From Caulobacter flavus (lineage in GTDB: Bacteria; Pseudomonadota; Alphaproteobacteria; Caulobacterales; Caulobacteraceae): a stretch of DNA of 64,000 bases. Location of the stretch: assembly GCF_003722335.1 (NCBI RefSeq), contig NZ_CP026100.1, forward strand, positions 2,516,001 to 2,580,000, read 5' to 3'. The position numbers and the translations under genes were made by a program. A model generated the notes under the pieces. The model had not been told where the DNA came from and made no database searches. It saw only the letters and a list, made by a program, of their open reading frames with translations. Positions within the stretch are counted from its first letter, which is position 1. Each line of letters begins with the position of its first letter. This document shows, in pieces, positions 56,265 through 64,000 of this stretch.

Positions 56265-56870
56265 ATGACCGACATCGCCCGCCGCACCCTGATCGGCGCC
56301 GCCGGCCTCGTCATCGCGACGCCCGGCCTGGCCCTCGCCGCCGGCAAGCCGCGCGTGGCGATCCAGACCAGCGCCGGCCTGATCGTGGTCGAGCTGGAGG
56401 ACAAGAAGGCGCCGATCACCTCGGCCAACTTCCTGCGCTACGTGGATGCGAAGAAGTACGATGGCGGGACCTTCTATCGCGCCTCGCGCACCAAGGGCGT
56501 GAAGGGCGCGGGCTCGATCCAGGGCGCCCCGCCGCCGCGCGCGCGCCGGTTCGCACCGATCGCGCATGAGAGCACCGCCAAGACGGGCATCCGCCACAAG
56601 CCGGGCGTGATCTCGATGGCCCGCAACGCGCCTGGCACCGCCACCTGCGACTTCTTCATCTGCGCCAGCGCCATGCCATACCTGGACGCCCATCCGGGCG
56701 CGAAAGGCGACAACCAGGGCTTCGCGGCCTTCGGCACGGTGGTCGAGGGGCTGCCGATCGTGAAGAAGATCCTGGCCATGCCGACGGGCGGACCCGCCTA
56801 TACCGAGGCGATGAAGGACGAGATGCTGAAGGCCCCGGTTCAGATCCTGGGCATGAAGCGCGCTGGCTAG
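56265..56870 (+). CDS. Exported cyclophilin-type peptidyl-prolyl isomerase
   Basis: This is a 201-residue protein with a possible Tat signal ([19 protein letters not shown]). The cyclophilin domain reads [62 protein letters not shown] and [15 protein letters not shown]. The canonical catalytic Arg region (FHRV) reads FYRA, and the Q in the DSATSQFF segment is replaced by D (ATCDFF). Activity may therefore be reduced. It ends 4 nt into the convergent channel gene. Confidence 0.88.
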   Translation: MTDIARRTLIGAAGLVIATPGLALAAGKPRVAIQTSAGLIVVELEDKKAPITSANFLRYVDAKKYDGGTFYRASRTKGVKGAGSIQGAPPPRARRFAPIAHESTAKTGIRHKPGVISMARNAPGTATCDFFICASAMPYLDAHPGAKGDNQGFAAFGTVVEGLPIVKKILAMPTGGPAYTEAMKDEMLKAPVQILGMKRAG

Positions 56871-57229
56871 TCCCGCTTCGACAGCTCCGCGAGGCGAGCC
56901 TCCAGCCGGGCGAGCGTGGCCTTGATCTCTTCCTGCTCGGCGTGGCTGAACTCGTTGGCGTCCTTGATGCAGCGCGAGCAGATGGTGCCGATCAGCAGCG
57001 GCAGGATCAGCAGCAGGGTGACATGCATCAGCACCACGGCCACGACGCGTCCGCCGGGCGTGGCCGGATAGACGTCGCCATAGCCCACCGTGGTGGCGGT
57101 CACGCAGGCCCACCAGAGTGAGTCCAGATAGGGCTTGCCCTCGAACAGGGCGTAGGCGCCGGCGGCGGCCAGCAGGATCACCACATAGACCGCGAGCAGC
57201 TCGCGGACCGTGTCGAGGTACTTCATCAT
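56867..57229 (-). CDS. Two-TM potassium channel
   Basis: This is a 120-residue ion channel. TM1 (about 10-28), a pore helix with the selectivity filter TTVGYGD (46-52) and TM2 (about 60-85) form the KcsA-type pore unit. A C-terminal helix (about 90-120, [21 protein letters not shown]) probably forms a tetramerising coiled coil. No ligand-binding domain is present. Length fits minimal 2TM channels. Likely a K+ leak or voltage-independent channel; not tested. Confidence 0.88.
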   Translation of the reverse strand: MMKYLDTVRELLAVYVVILLAAAGAYALFEGKPYLDSLWWACVTATTVGYGDVYPATPGGRVVAVVLMHVTLLLILPLLIGTICSRCIKDANEFSHAEQEEIKATLARLEARLAELSKRD

Positions 57230-57254
57230 CAGCGGTCTCCTGGCGGTCTCGGCC

Positions 57255-57809
57255 TCAAGGGCCCACTACCCGTCGCGCGCGGATCGCGGGCTGGCCGTCG
57301 ATGTTCATCAGGTAGCTGCCGGCGGCGGCCTTGCGGATCTCGACCTTGGAGCCGGGCTTGGGCAGGGATGAAAGCGCGCGATCGTCGGCCTGGCGCCAGG
57401 TCGCGCCGTCGGCCAGGGTCAGGATCCAACGGCCGTCCGCCCCGCGAGCGGCCTTGGTCACCTGGCCGGCGATGCGATCAACCTCCTCGGGCTTGTCTCC
57501 GCGGTCGAAGACCGACAGGGCCGAAAGGTCGAGGCCGAAGGCCTGGCGACGGGCGGCCTGGGCCTGCTGGCGATCGACGATGATCACGTCGCCCTTCTTC
57601 TCGGCGGTGGTGATCGAGTCGACGGCGGCGTCGTAGCAGGCCAGACGCTTGTCGCCGTCGGCGACGCCTCGGCAGTCGAGCAGGGCCTTGAGGGCGGGGG
57701 CCACGTCGCGGACGACCGGCGCGGCCGCCTGGGCTGCGCCGACCGCCAGCGCGGCGGCAAGGCCCGTGGCGACCAGGGCGCGCGGGGAGGGCAGGCGGAA
57801 GGCGGTCAT
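57255..57809 (-). CDS. Exported hypothetical protein
   Basis: This is a 184-residue protein with a signal peptide ([17 protein letters not shown]). The mature part contains [22 protein letters not shown], a two-Cys motif found in many small exported proteins, and a beta-rich C-terminal half ([35 protein letters not shown]). It resembles SH3-like periplasmic domains, function unknown. Its start overlaps the stop of the upstream 2OG oxygenase pseudogene. Confidence 0.75.
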   Translation of the reverse strand: MTAFRLPSPRALVATGLAAALAVGAAQAAAPVVRDVAPALKALLDCRGVADGDKRLACYDAAVDSITTAEKKGDVIIVDRQQAQAARRQAFGLDLSALSVFDRGDKPEEVDRIAGQVTKAARGADGRWILTLADGATWRQADDRALSSLPKPGSKVEIRKAAAGSYLMNIDGQPAIRARRVVGP

Positions 57810-58548
57810 CGCGGCGCTCCTTCGGGATCGTCGATCAGCCAGCCGGTGACCGACAGGCGCTTGGCGGCGGCGTAGGCGGCGACCGGCGCGACGGAGTGCG
57901 GCCGCGGCACGCGGAACAGGGTCAGGACGTTGAAGCCCGGCATGAAGCCGCGCTCGATCTGTCCGTCGGCGTCGTGGAACAGCAACTGGCCGCCCCAGTC
58001 GGGCCGCCACTCTCGCGTGAAGCCCAGGGTGAAGGCGGCCAGCCGCGCGTCGCGGCCGTGCTTGTCGTCGTGCAGGGTCAGGAAGTCGCCCGGACGGTAG
58101 TGCGAGGCCTGGGCCCGGACGCCCGCCACTTGCGGCGCGCCGATCACCTTCGCCCCGAAATCGAGGAACGCCCGGCTCTGCACCAGTTCGGTGAGGCCGT
58201 GGATCGGGGGCGCGGGGTCGCGCACGTACTCGTCCTGCATCGGGTAGGACAGATGAATGAACGAGAACCCCGCGAAGCGCGCTTCAGCGCGCCCTGCAGG
58301 AACTGGCGCACGGCCGCGTCGCCGAACTTGCGGACGGCCTCGTTGGTGATGACCAGAGTCTCGTTCTTCTCGTCGGGAGCGACGATGGCCCAGGACGGGA
58401 CGCCCTCCAGGAGGTCGCCGGCGGCGTCGGCGTCGATGGGTTCGAGAAAGACCGGAATCTGCACGACGCCCTCGCGGGCGAAGGCGTCGGAAAAGGACGA
58501 GGGATCAAGACCGGCGCGAATGCGCAGGACGGGTCTGGCGGACGTCAT
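57806..58548 (-). pseudogene. Frameshifted 2OG-Fe(II) oxygenase paralogue
   Basis: Two overlapping reading frames encode the two halves of an oxygenase related to the 34075 gene. The N-terminal half (from the ATG at 58548) ends in QFLQGALKRA; the second half resumes as EARFAGFSFIHLSYPMQDEY and carries the HxD motif (LTLHDDKHGR), a PHSVAPV His and the KRLSVTGWL segment. The frame changes near 58280-58300, where one base appears to be missing from a GC-rich run. It could be a genuine pseudogene or a sequencing error. The ATG at 58240 starts only the second half. Confidence 0.75.
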
Positions 58549-59165
58549 CGGGCGACGTGGTTCACGGCGAATCTCCCCCGTCGCGGCGAATGCGGCGACG
58601 GGTTCTAGCTAACAGATCGATGTTCGCCGGTTCAATCGCCCCTCACGAGGCGTATGACGCCGGCGCCGAAAAAGCGGGCGCCGGATCGTGGGGCCTGGCG
58701 TCCCGTGTGTCCGAAAGCGTCCGTTCGCAACTGAATTGCAATGTTATGCGACGGCTTGGCTTGAGTTTAAAATCGGCGAACCGTAGTTTTCGTATACCGT
58801 CGACAACGCAACGTTCGACCATTCGATGTCCAGTAAAGCTGGAACAAATTGCCACGATTGCTTCGGCGATCTTCGCGGCGGGTGTTTTCGATTATCGATA
58901 AGAAATGTTGCACTAACTGCAACATTTCCAGGACTATTTCCGCCATAATGGGCGAATGCGCGGCAATATGTGGCGTATTCAGGGCAGAGTGCGTCCCTTT
59001 TGTTACAGTGTGAACCAAATGTAATCTGCCGCTGTCGGGCAAGATTGACCCCGGTTCGCCAAACGCCGTTCATGCGGGCGGACCCGCTTCGAGCCCGATG
59101 CGGGGGGGCAAAATGCGCCGCACGGGGGAACACGAGCGGCGCCGAGATAAGTTTTTGGAGGTCTG
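58549..59165. other. 617-bp promoter region upstream of TonB receptor
   Basis: No convincing gene is seen. From about 58720 to 59020 base composition is clearly more AT-rich than its surroundings, which fits a large regulatory region. It contains a perfect 10-bp inverted repeat (58902-58928). The receptor has a GGAGG ribosome-binding site at 59157-59161. Predicted ORFs in this region lack supporting starts. Confidence 0.6.
58902..58928. promoter_or_regulatory. Perfect inverted repeat upstream of TonB receptor
   Basis: GAAATGTTGC (58902-58911), a 7-nt spacer (ACTAACT) and GCAACATTTC (58919-58928) form a perfect 10-bp-arm palindrome, 238 nt upstream of the receptor ATG. It lies in an AT-rich region and is not followed by a T tract, so it is more like an operator than a terminator. 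The regulator is unknown. Confidence 0.6.
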
Positions 59166-62126
59166 ATGTTGCACGCCTTGTCCACGCGTAAGCGTTTGCT
59201 TGCGTCCACCCTGCTCTGCGGCGTGATCGCGCCCGCCATGGTGGCCTCGCCCGCTTTCGCGCAGGAAGATCCTGCCGCGGTCGAGGAAATCGTCGTCACC
59301 GGTTCGCGCATCGCGCGTCCTGACCTGACCTCCAGCAGCCCGGTCGCCTCGGTTGGCGAAAAGGAACTGCAGCAGTCGGGCGTGGTGAACACCGAAAACC
59401 TGATCAACACCCTGCCGCAGGCCGTCCCCGGCATCACCTCGACGGTCAACAACGGCAGCAACGGCACGGCCACGGTCAGCCTGCGCGGCCTGGGCGCCAA
59501 CCGCACCCTGGTGCTGGTGGACGGCAAGCGCCAGACCCCGACCACCCAGGCCGGCGCCGTCGACATCAACCTGATCCCGCCCGCCCTGATCAAGCGCATC
59601 GAAGTGCTGTCGGGCGGCGGTTCGGCCGTGTACGGCTCGGACGCCATCGCCGGCGTCGTCAACTTCATCCTGAAGGACGACTTCGAAGGCCTGGAAGTGT
59701 CGGCCGGCTATCAGGCCACCGACAAGGGCGAAGCGCCGATCTATTCGGGCTCGATGACCTTCGGCGCCAACTTCGGCGGCGACAAGAAGGGCAACGTCGT
59801 CCTCAGCCTCGGCTACAACAAGCGTGAAGCCCTGACCCAGGGCGAGCGCGGCGGCATGCTCAGCACCGCCTGGGGCGAAAACCCGGTCCGCAACGGCCTG
59901 AACCCGATCGGCCTGGTGCCCAGCGGCTCGGGTTCGAACGAGCAGGGCCAGGTCGGCGCCTTCGTCGGCGGCCGGTTCGTGGCCCTCGGCAACAACAACC
60001 CGGCCAACACCGCGCTGTTCCTGCCCGACGGCAACGTGCGCATCTACAACGCCGCGACCGACACCTACAACTTCGCGCCGGTCAACTACGTCCAGACCCC
60101 GCAGGAGCGCTTCTCGGTCACCTCGCTGGCCAGCTACGAGATCAAGCCCGGCCTGACCGCCTACGCCAAGGGCAACTTCGTCAACAGCCAGGTCGTGACC
60201 CAGCTGGCGCCGACCCCGATCGGCAACCGCACCTTCCGCTTCACGCTGGACAACAACCCGTTCCTGACGACCGCGGCCAAGACCGCGCTGAACAGCCTGG
60301 GTTCGAGCACCGCCTACACGATCCCGTCGAGCGCCTCGTGGACCGCCGGCACCTTCACCGACGTCGACAGCGACAACGACGGCATCTACGACACCGTCAC
60401 CGGCGTCTTCAACCGCCGCCTGTCGGAAGTCGGTCCGCGCGTCTCGCGCTTCAACTTCAGCGCCTTCCAGATCCAACTGGGCCTGAAGGGCGAGATCGAG
60501 GCCATCAACGGCGGCTTCGACAGCTACTTCCAGTACGGCAACACCCACGGCAGCAACTCGCTGCTGGGCGACACCAGCCTGGCCCGCATCCAGCAGGCCC
60601 TGCTGCTGAACGCCTCGGGCACCGGCTGTCTTGATCCGTCGGGCGGCTGCGTGCCGATCAACCTGTACGGCCAGGGCAATATCTCGGCCGCCGCGGCGAA
60701 CTTCATCAAGACCCGCATCAACTCGTCGCAGGACTACGAGCAGCTGTACGCGGGCCTGGCCTTCAACGGCGACACCAGCAACGCCTTCTCGCTGCCGGCC
60801 GGCCCGATCGGCTTCGCCGTCGGCGTCGAGTACCGCGCCGAGGACTTCGCCTTCAATCCCAGCCAGGACCTGGCCACCGGCAACCTGACCGGTTTCAACG
60901 CCAGCCCGCCGGTCACCGGTCGCTTCGACGTCTACGAAGCCTACGCCGAAGTCGCCATCCCGATCCTGAAGGACCTGCCGTTCGTCAAGATCCTCGACCT
61001 GGAACTGGCCGGCCGTATCTCGGACTACACCACCCAGCCCGATCCGGTTGAGACCTACAAGGTCGCCGGCACCTGGAAGCCCATCGACGACCTGATGTTC
61101 CGGGTGTCGTACAACAAGGCCATCCGCGCCCCCTCGATCGGCGACCTCTACGCGCCGCAGTCGAACGGCTTCCCGACCGCGACCGATCCCTGCTCGGCCC
61201 GCGCCGCTCCGAACGCCCAGGTCCGTCAGGCCTGTATCAACTCGGGCATCCCCGCGGCCCTGGTCGGCAACCTCAACGCCAACCAGCAGACCCAGACCCT
61301 GTCGGGCGGCAACCCGAACCTGAAGCCGGAAAAGGGCAAGACCACCACGGTCGGCGTCGTCTACACGCCGTCGTTCGTCTCGGGCCTGTCGCTGACCCTC
61401 GACTACTTCAAGATCGAGGTCGAGGACGCCATCGACACCTTCGGCGGCGGCACGTCCAACCTGATGAACGTCTGCTACGGCACGCTGGTGAACGGCAACC
61501 CGAACTCGCCCTACTGCCAGGCCATCAAGCGCCTGGGCAACGGCTCGATCGACTACGTCTCGTCGATCAACGAGAACGTCGCCCTGCGCACCGTGGAAGG
61601 CATGGACATCGGCCTGACCTACCGCACCCAACTGGAAGACATCGGTCTGCCGGACTGGGGTTCGCTGTCGGTCCGCTCGCTGTACACCAACACCTGGATC
61701 TACACGATCAACCCGGACGACATCTCGGCTCCGATCAAGTGCGCCGACCGCTTCGGTTCGCGTTGCTCGGGCTCGGGCGTCAACCCGCTGCCGCGCCACA
61801 AGATCAGCTCGGCCGCCAACTGGCGCTTCAAGCAGGTCGGCGTGAACCTCGTCTGGAACTACCTGGACGACATGATCGACGACAACCCGCTGAACACCAA
61901 CGCGGCCACCTACTATGTCGAGAAGATCGGCGCGAAGAACTACTTCGACCTGTCGGCCGACTGGGACGTCAACGACAACCTGGCCTTCACCGCCGGCGTC
62001 AAGAACCTGACCCAGGAAGCCTATCCGATCCTGGGCGCCAACGCCTCGCCGTCGAACAGCGGCTATCCGGCCGTCTACGACGTGCTGGGCCGCGTGTTCT
62101 TCCTGAACGCGCGCCTGCGCTACTGA
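59166..62126 (+). CDS. TonB-dependent outer-membrane receptor
   Basis: This is a 986-residue receptor. A signal peptide (ending at about AFAQ, residue 33) is followed by the TonB-box-like EEIVVTGSRI, a plug domain (RGLGANRTLVLVDGKRQT, VYGSDAIAGVVNFI) and a 22-strand barrel. The C-terminal GRVFFLNARLRY is the outer-membrane sorting motif. This subfamily in Caulobacterales and xanthomonads often imports oligosaccharides. A pectate lyase lies convergently downstream. GGAGG 5 nt before the ATG supports the start. Confidence 0.95.
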   Translation: MLHALSTRKRLLASTLLCGVIAPAMVASPAFAQEDPAAVEEIVVTGSRIARPDLTSSSPVASVGEKELQQSGVVNTENLINTLPQAVPGITSTVNNGSNGTATVSLRGLGANRTLVLVDGKRQTPTTQAGAVDINLIPPALIKRIEVLSGGGSAVYGSDAIAGVVNFILKDDFEGLEVSAGYQATDKGEAPIYSGSMTFGANFGGDKKGNVVLSLGYNKREALTQGERGGMLSTAWGENPVRNGLNPIGLVPSGSGSNEQGQVGAFVGGRFVALGNNNPANTALFLPDGNVRIYNAATDTYNFAPVNYVQTPQERFSVTSLASYEIKPGLTAYAKGNFVNSQVVTQLAPTPIGNRTFRFTLDNNPFLTTAAKTALNSLGSSTAYTIPSSASWTAGTFTDVDSDNDGIYDTVTGVFNRRLSEVGPRVSRFNFSAFQIQLGLKGEIEAINGGFDSYFQYGNTHGSNSLLGDTSLARIQQALLLNASGTGCLDPSGGCVPINLYGQGNISAAAANFIKTRINSSQDYEQLYAGLAFNGDTSNAFSLPAGPIGFAVGVEYRAEDFAFNPSQDLATGNLTGFNASPPVTGRFDVYEAYAEVAIPILKDLPFVKILDLELAGRISDYTTQPDPVETYKVAGTWKPIDDLMFRVSYNKAIRAPSIGDLYAPQSNGFPTATDPCSARAAPNAQVRQACINSGIPAALVGNLNANQQTQTLSGGNPNLKPEKGKTTTVGVVYTPSFVSGLSLTLDYFKIEVEDAIDTFGGGTSNLMNVCYGTLVNGNPNSPYCQAIKRLGNGSIDYVSSINENVALRTVEGMDIGLTYRTQLEDIGLPDWGSLSVRSLYTNTWIYTINPDDISAPIKCADRFGSRCSGSGVNPLPRHKISSAANWRFKQVGVNLVWNYLDDMIDDNPLNTNAATYYVEKIGAKNYFDLSADWDVNDNLAFTAGVKNLTQEAYPILGANASPSNSGYPAVYDVLGRVFFLNARLRY

Positions 62127-62132
62127 TCCGGA

Positions 62133-62158
62133 CGGCGCGCTCCGCAAGGGGCGCGCCG
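62133..62158 (+). terminator. GC hairpin 1 after TonB receptor
   Basis: CGGCGCGC (62133-62140) pairs with GCGCGCCG (62151-62158) with a 10-nt loop, starting 7 nt past the stop. There is no T tract; the stronger terminator follows 16 nt later. Confidence 0.5.
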
Positions 62159-62173
62159 GACCCTGGTCCAAGG

Positions 62174-62204
62174 AAAGCCGGCGGCCTCGCGGTCGCCGGC
62201 TTTT
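62174..62204. terminator. Bidirectional intrinsic terminator
   Basis: AAAGCCGGCG (62174-62183) pairs with CGCCGGCTTT (62194-62203) over 10 bp with a 10-nt loop. A T run follows on the plus strand and the A run preceding gives one on the minus strand, so it can end both the receptor and the convergent pectate-lyase gene. Confidence 0.85.
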
Positions 62205-62217
62205 CGCGCTTTAGGCC

Positions 62218-63606
62218 CTAGCCGCGCTTGCTGGCGGCGTCGGCGAGATAGAGCTCCAGATTGGTGTAGCCCGAACCGTCCCTGGCCGGGGCCGCGCCGT
62301 CGGCGGCGGACTTGGGGTCAAGGCCGTGGGCCTTTTCCCACGCGTCGGGCATGCCGTCGCCGTCGCTGTCCTTCGCGGGCTTGCCGGCGGGGAGGGCGGG
62401 CCAGCCGCCGACATCCTTCTGGCTGTTGATCACCGCCCCGGTGCGGTCGCGCACGCCGGCGACGACGCGGGCGTCGACGCTGTCGCGGAACACCGAGGCG
62501 CCGGCCGTGGCCAGCACGCGCTCGTAGGCCTTGTCGGCCGGTTCGGCCGCCACCGGCGCCACGTCGATCGGCGCGGCTTGCCGGTAGCCGGCCGGCTCGG
62601 GGATGGTGAAGGTCACCAGGCTCCACGGATCGGCGGGAACCGCGCCGCCCATGCTGTTGCCGGCGAAATAGGCCCGCGCCAGGCTGTTGCTCTCCTGGAA
62701 GGCCACCGGCTTGCCGCTCTGCGGACCCATGACGTAGGCGTTGTCGACGAAGTTGTAGGCGACCATCGCCGCCTTGTCGGCGTCGTAGCCGGCGTAGCCC
62801 TTGCCCCAGTTGTAGAAGACGTTGGAGCGGAACTCGAAGAGGGCCCCGACAGGATCCTTGTCGACGCCGTCGTAGTTGCCGGGACGCGGCATGCGGGCCA
62901 TGTGGTTGGCCCACAGATTGTGGTGGAAGCTGGCCCTCGAGCCCTTGCCGCCCCGGATCAGGCTGCCGTAGCCATGGTCGCCCTTGGCGTGCAGCGAGCG
63001 GGCCATGGACTCGGCGATGATCGACCACTGGACCGTCAGGTCGAAGAAGCCCTGGCCTTCCTCGCCGTAGCGGGCCGAGGCCGACAGGGTCTCGTCCACC
63101 GACCAGCTGGCCGAGACGTGGTCGAGGATGATCCGGCGGCCGTTGTTGATCCAGATCGCGTCGCTCTCGGTCTTGCTCTCGTCGCCCAGCCGCGAGCGGA
63201 TGAAGCGGATGATCACGTCGTCGGCCGAGACCACAAGGGTGTGGTCGCGCAGGGTGACGCCGCCGCCGGGCGCGGTTTGGCCGGCGATGGTGATGCGCGG
63301 CTCGCTGATCTTCAGGTCGGACTTCAGCTGGATCGTGCCGGCGACCTCGAAGACGACGGTGCGCGGGCCCTTGGCCTCGACGGCGGCGCGCAGCGAGCCG
63401 GGACCGGAGTCGTCTAGGTTGGTGACCTTGATCACGGCCCCGCCGCGGCCCCCCTGCGAGAACCGGCCCGCGCCCTCGGCGCCGGGAAAGGCCAGGGTCT
63501 TGGCGGCCATCTGGGCGGCCATCTGGGCGGCCGCCTGGCCGGCGAGGCCGAGCAGGGCGATGGCGGCGGCGCCGGCCAGCAGGCGGCGCGGACGAAGGCG
63601 GATCAT
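62218..63606 (-). CDS. Pectate lyase-like parallel beta-helix protein, exported
   Basis: This is a 462-residue protein with a signal peptide (LAGAAAIALLGLAGQAAAQ). The beta-helix carries PGAEGAGRFSQGGRGGAVIK near residue 40, SLRAAVEAKGPRTVVFEVAG, and DAIWINNGRRIILDHVSASW, a pattern of the pectate lyase 1 superfamily. Near the C-terminus, DSDGDGMPDAWEKAHGLDP (about 415-433) is a thrombospondin type-3-like calcium loop. It should cleave polygalacturonate outside the cytoplasm. Substrate is inferred from the family. A LacI-type palindrome lies 77 nt upstream of the ATG. Confidence 0.88.
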   Translation of the reverse strand: MIRLRPRRLLAGAAAIALLGLAGQAAAQMAAQMAAKTLAFPGAEGAGRFSQGGRGGAVIKVTNLDDSGPGSLRAAVEAKGPRTVVFEVAGTIQLKSDLKISEPRITIAGQTAPGGGVTLRDHTLVVSADDVIIRFIRSRLGDESKTESDAIWINNGRRIILDHVSASWSVDETLSASARYGEEGQGFFDLTVQWSIIAESMARSLHAKGDHGYGSLIRGGKGSRASFHHNLWANHMARMPRPGNYDGVDKDPVGALFEFRSNVFYNWGKGYAGYDADKAAMVAYNFVDNAYVMGPQSGKPVAFQESNSLARAYFAGNSMGGAVPADPWSLVTFTIPEPAGYRQAAPIDVAPVAAEPADKAYERVLATAGASVFRDSVDARVVAGVRDRTGAVINSQKDVGGWPALPAGKPAKDSDGDGMPDAWEKAHGLDPKSAADGAAPARDGSGYTNLELYLADAASKRG

Positions 63607-63682
63607 GACGCGGTTCTCCCCGAGGCCGGCGAGCGTCGTGCGCGCATCGTCCGGATGGCGCGAGCCTGCCCGCGGGATCGAG

Positions 63683-63703
63683 AAATGTCCACCGGTGTCA
63701 TTT
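63683..63703. promoter_or_regulatory. LacI/KdgR-type operator candidate, site 1
   Basis: A near-palindrome centred on CACCGGTG (TCCACCGGTGTCATTT, with AAATG to the left) lies upstream of the pectate lyase gene. The central CG with flanking ATGACA-like arms resembles operators of LacI-family sugar repressors. One arm has an extra base, so symmetry is imperfect. Binding is inferred. Confidence 0.5.
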
Positions 63704-63862
63704 CCGCCGGCGCGTCGAAATCGTGTGACGGTAACCTTACGGTCGCCATTGGTCTGCCGAGTGCATGATCAATTCGTGCTCGATATCCAGGCGAAATGGT
63801 GTGCTGCGTTGCGGCGAAACCCCGGCAGGCGAAGTTTTCTTTCGAAAGCGGGCGGTCGAACC

Positions 63863-63876
63863 TGACGCTGGTGTCA
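63863..63876. promoter_or_regulatory. LacI/KdgR-type operator candidate, site 2
   Basis: TGACGCTGGTGTCA differs from the palindrome TGACACCGGTGTCA at two positions. It lies 48 nt upstream of the 63924 gene. The spacing from site 1 (about 180 nt) would allow DNA looping by a tetrameric repressor; this is speculation. Confidence 0.4.
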
Positions 63877-63923
63877 ACCTTGCCGGATCGCCGTCGATTC
63901 GCGTCCCGGGGGGGAAGCACGCC

Positions 63924-64000
63924 ATGTCCGCAGAAGAAGCCAGTCTCCGCCCGGAGCGTATCCTCGACCTGTCCGAGCGCCTGAGCGTGGTGGCGGGCCA
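63924..64000 (+). CDS. Hypothetical protein, N-terminal fragment
   Basis: The first 25 codons are present (MSAEEASLRPERILDLSERL onward), and the gene continues outside the window. A strong GGGGGGAAGC sits 5-14 nt upstream of the ATG. The N-terminus suggests a cytoplasmic helical protein (acidic start, amphipathic SERLSVVAG). I do not recognise the family from so short a segment. It is divergent from the pectate lyase. Confidence 0.6.
   Translation, partial: MSAEEASLRPERILDLSERLSVVAG

Larger units (their letters stand above)
63607..63923. other. Divergent promoter region, pectate lyase / 63924 gene
   Basis: This 317-bp region separates two divergent genes. It holds two palindromic elements of LacI type (63683-63703 and 63863-63876) and a GGTAACC palindrome near 63730. 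ORFs predicted inside are extensions of overlapping frames and lack ribosome-binding sites. Confidence 0.5.

Noticed and set aside
58557..58901. ORF of 114 codons upstream of the TonB receptor
   Set aside because: No ribosome-binding site, atypical codon use, and it covers the AT-rich regulatory region.
59070..62171. Long minus-strand ORF of 1033 codons
   Set aside because: It is the antisense shadow of the TonB receptor gene; composition is Arg/Asp/Gly/Val-rich as expected of a GC-rich antisense frame, with no family features.

Overview
The window is GC-rich (well above 60%) alphaproteobacterial chromosome, most likely from a Caulobacteraceae member (Caulobacter or Phenylobacterium type). 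This is inferred from the gene set: a purB / DUF1476 / purC-purS-purQ-purL / bolA / grxD backbone, Spinster-type MFS transporters, a TonB-dependent receptor with an EIVVTGSRI plug, DUF2793, a general-stress GGAAC-N17-CGTT promoter, and frequent GTG/TTG starts with 1-8 nt gene overlaps. No rRNA, tRNA, CRISPR array, integrase or transposase was seen.

Layout. 1-5 kb: end of an EamA-type transporter, a two-gene unknown operon, a serine beta-lactamase-fold hydrolase, a lipoprotein, a thioesterase, then grxD, a degenerate aldo/keto-reductase-like gene and bolA. 5-21.5 kb: an accessory block between bolA and purL, holding a beta-helix protein with a phage-like tail, an M28 peptidase, an SDR/HxlR divergent pair with a clear operator, a complete RND efflux operon (pump, adaptor, outer-membrane factor), a CusRS-like two-component system, and three small signal-less proteins that may be related. 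21.5-36 kb: purine biosynthesis genes purL, purQ, purS, purC and purB on the minus strand, interrupted by VapBC, a Gln-rich mini-protein under a probable EcfG/SigT promoter, a five-gene tyrosinase operon, a DUF1842 pair, a deoxyinosine glycosylase and a 2OG-Fe(II) oxygenase.

36-45 kb: membrane and coiled-coil proteins, two Spinster MFS transporters sharing an upstream palindrome, two convergent glutathione transferases, MeaB, a YbjQ protein, two DUF4112 proteins and a Uma2 nuclease-fold protein. 45-52.5 kb: both methylmalonyl-CoA mutase subunits, a nitronate monooxygenase-like enzyme, a DUF2793 protein, a 136-bp element with perfect 28-bp inverted ends, and a yybP-ykoY (manganese) riboswitch ahead of a GDT1/UPF0016 transporter. 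52.6-64 kb: 5-oxoprolinase, a cyclophilin, a two-TM potassium channel, a frameshifted second 2OG oxygenase, a TonB receptor and a pectate lyase with LacI-type operator candidates.

Functional links. Purine synthesis is nearly complete from FGAM synthesis to adenylosuccinate lyase. MeaB plus MutAB form the propionyl/methylmalonyl-CoA branch. The TonB receptor and pectate lyase suggest uptake and degradation of plant polysaccharide. The tyrosinase operon (membrane protein, type-3 copper oxidase, HEAT protein, HEAT-Sco1 fusion, DUF3291) is the best candidate for an undescribed system: a soluble copper oxidase with a dedicated, apparently non-anchored Sco-like partner.
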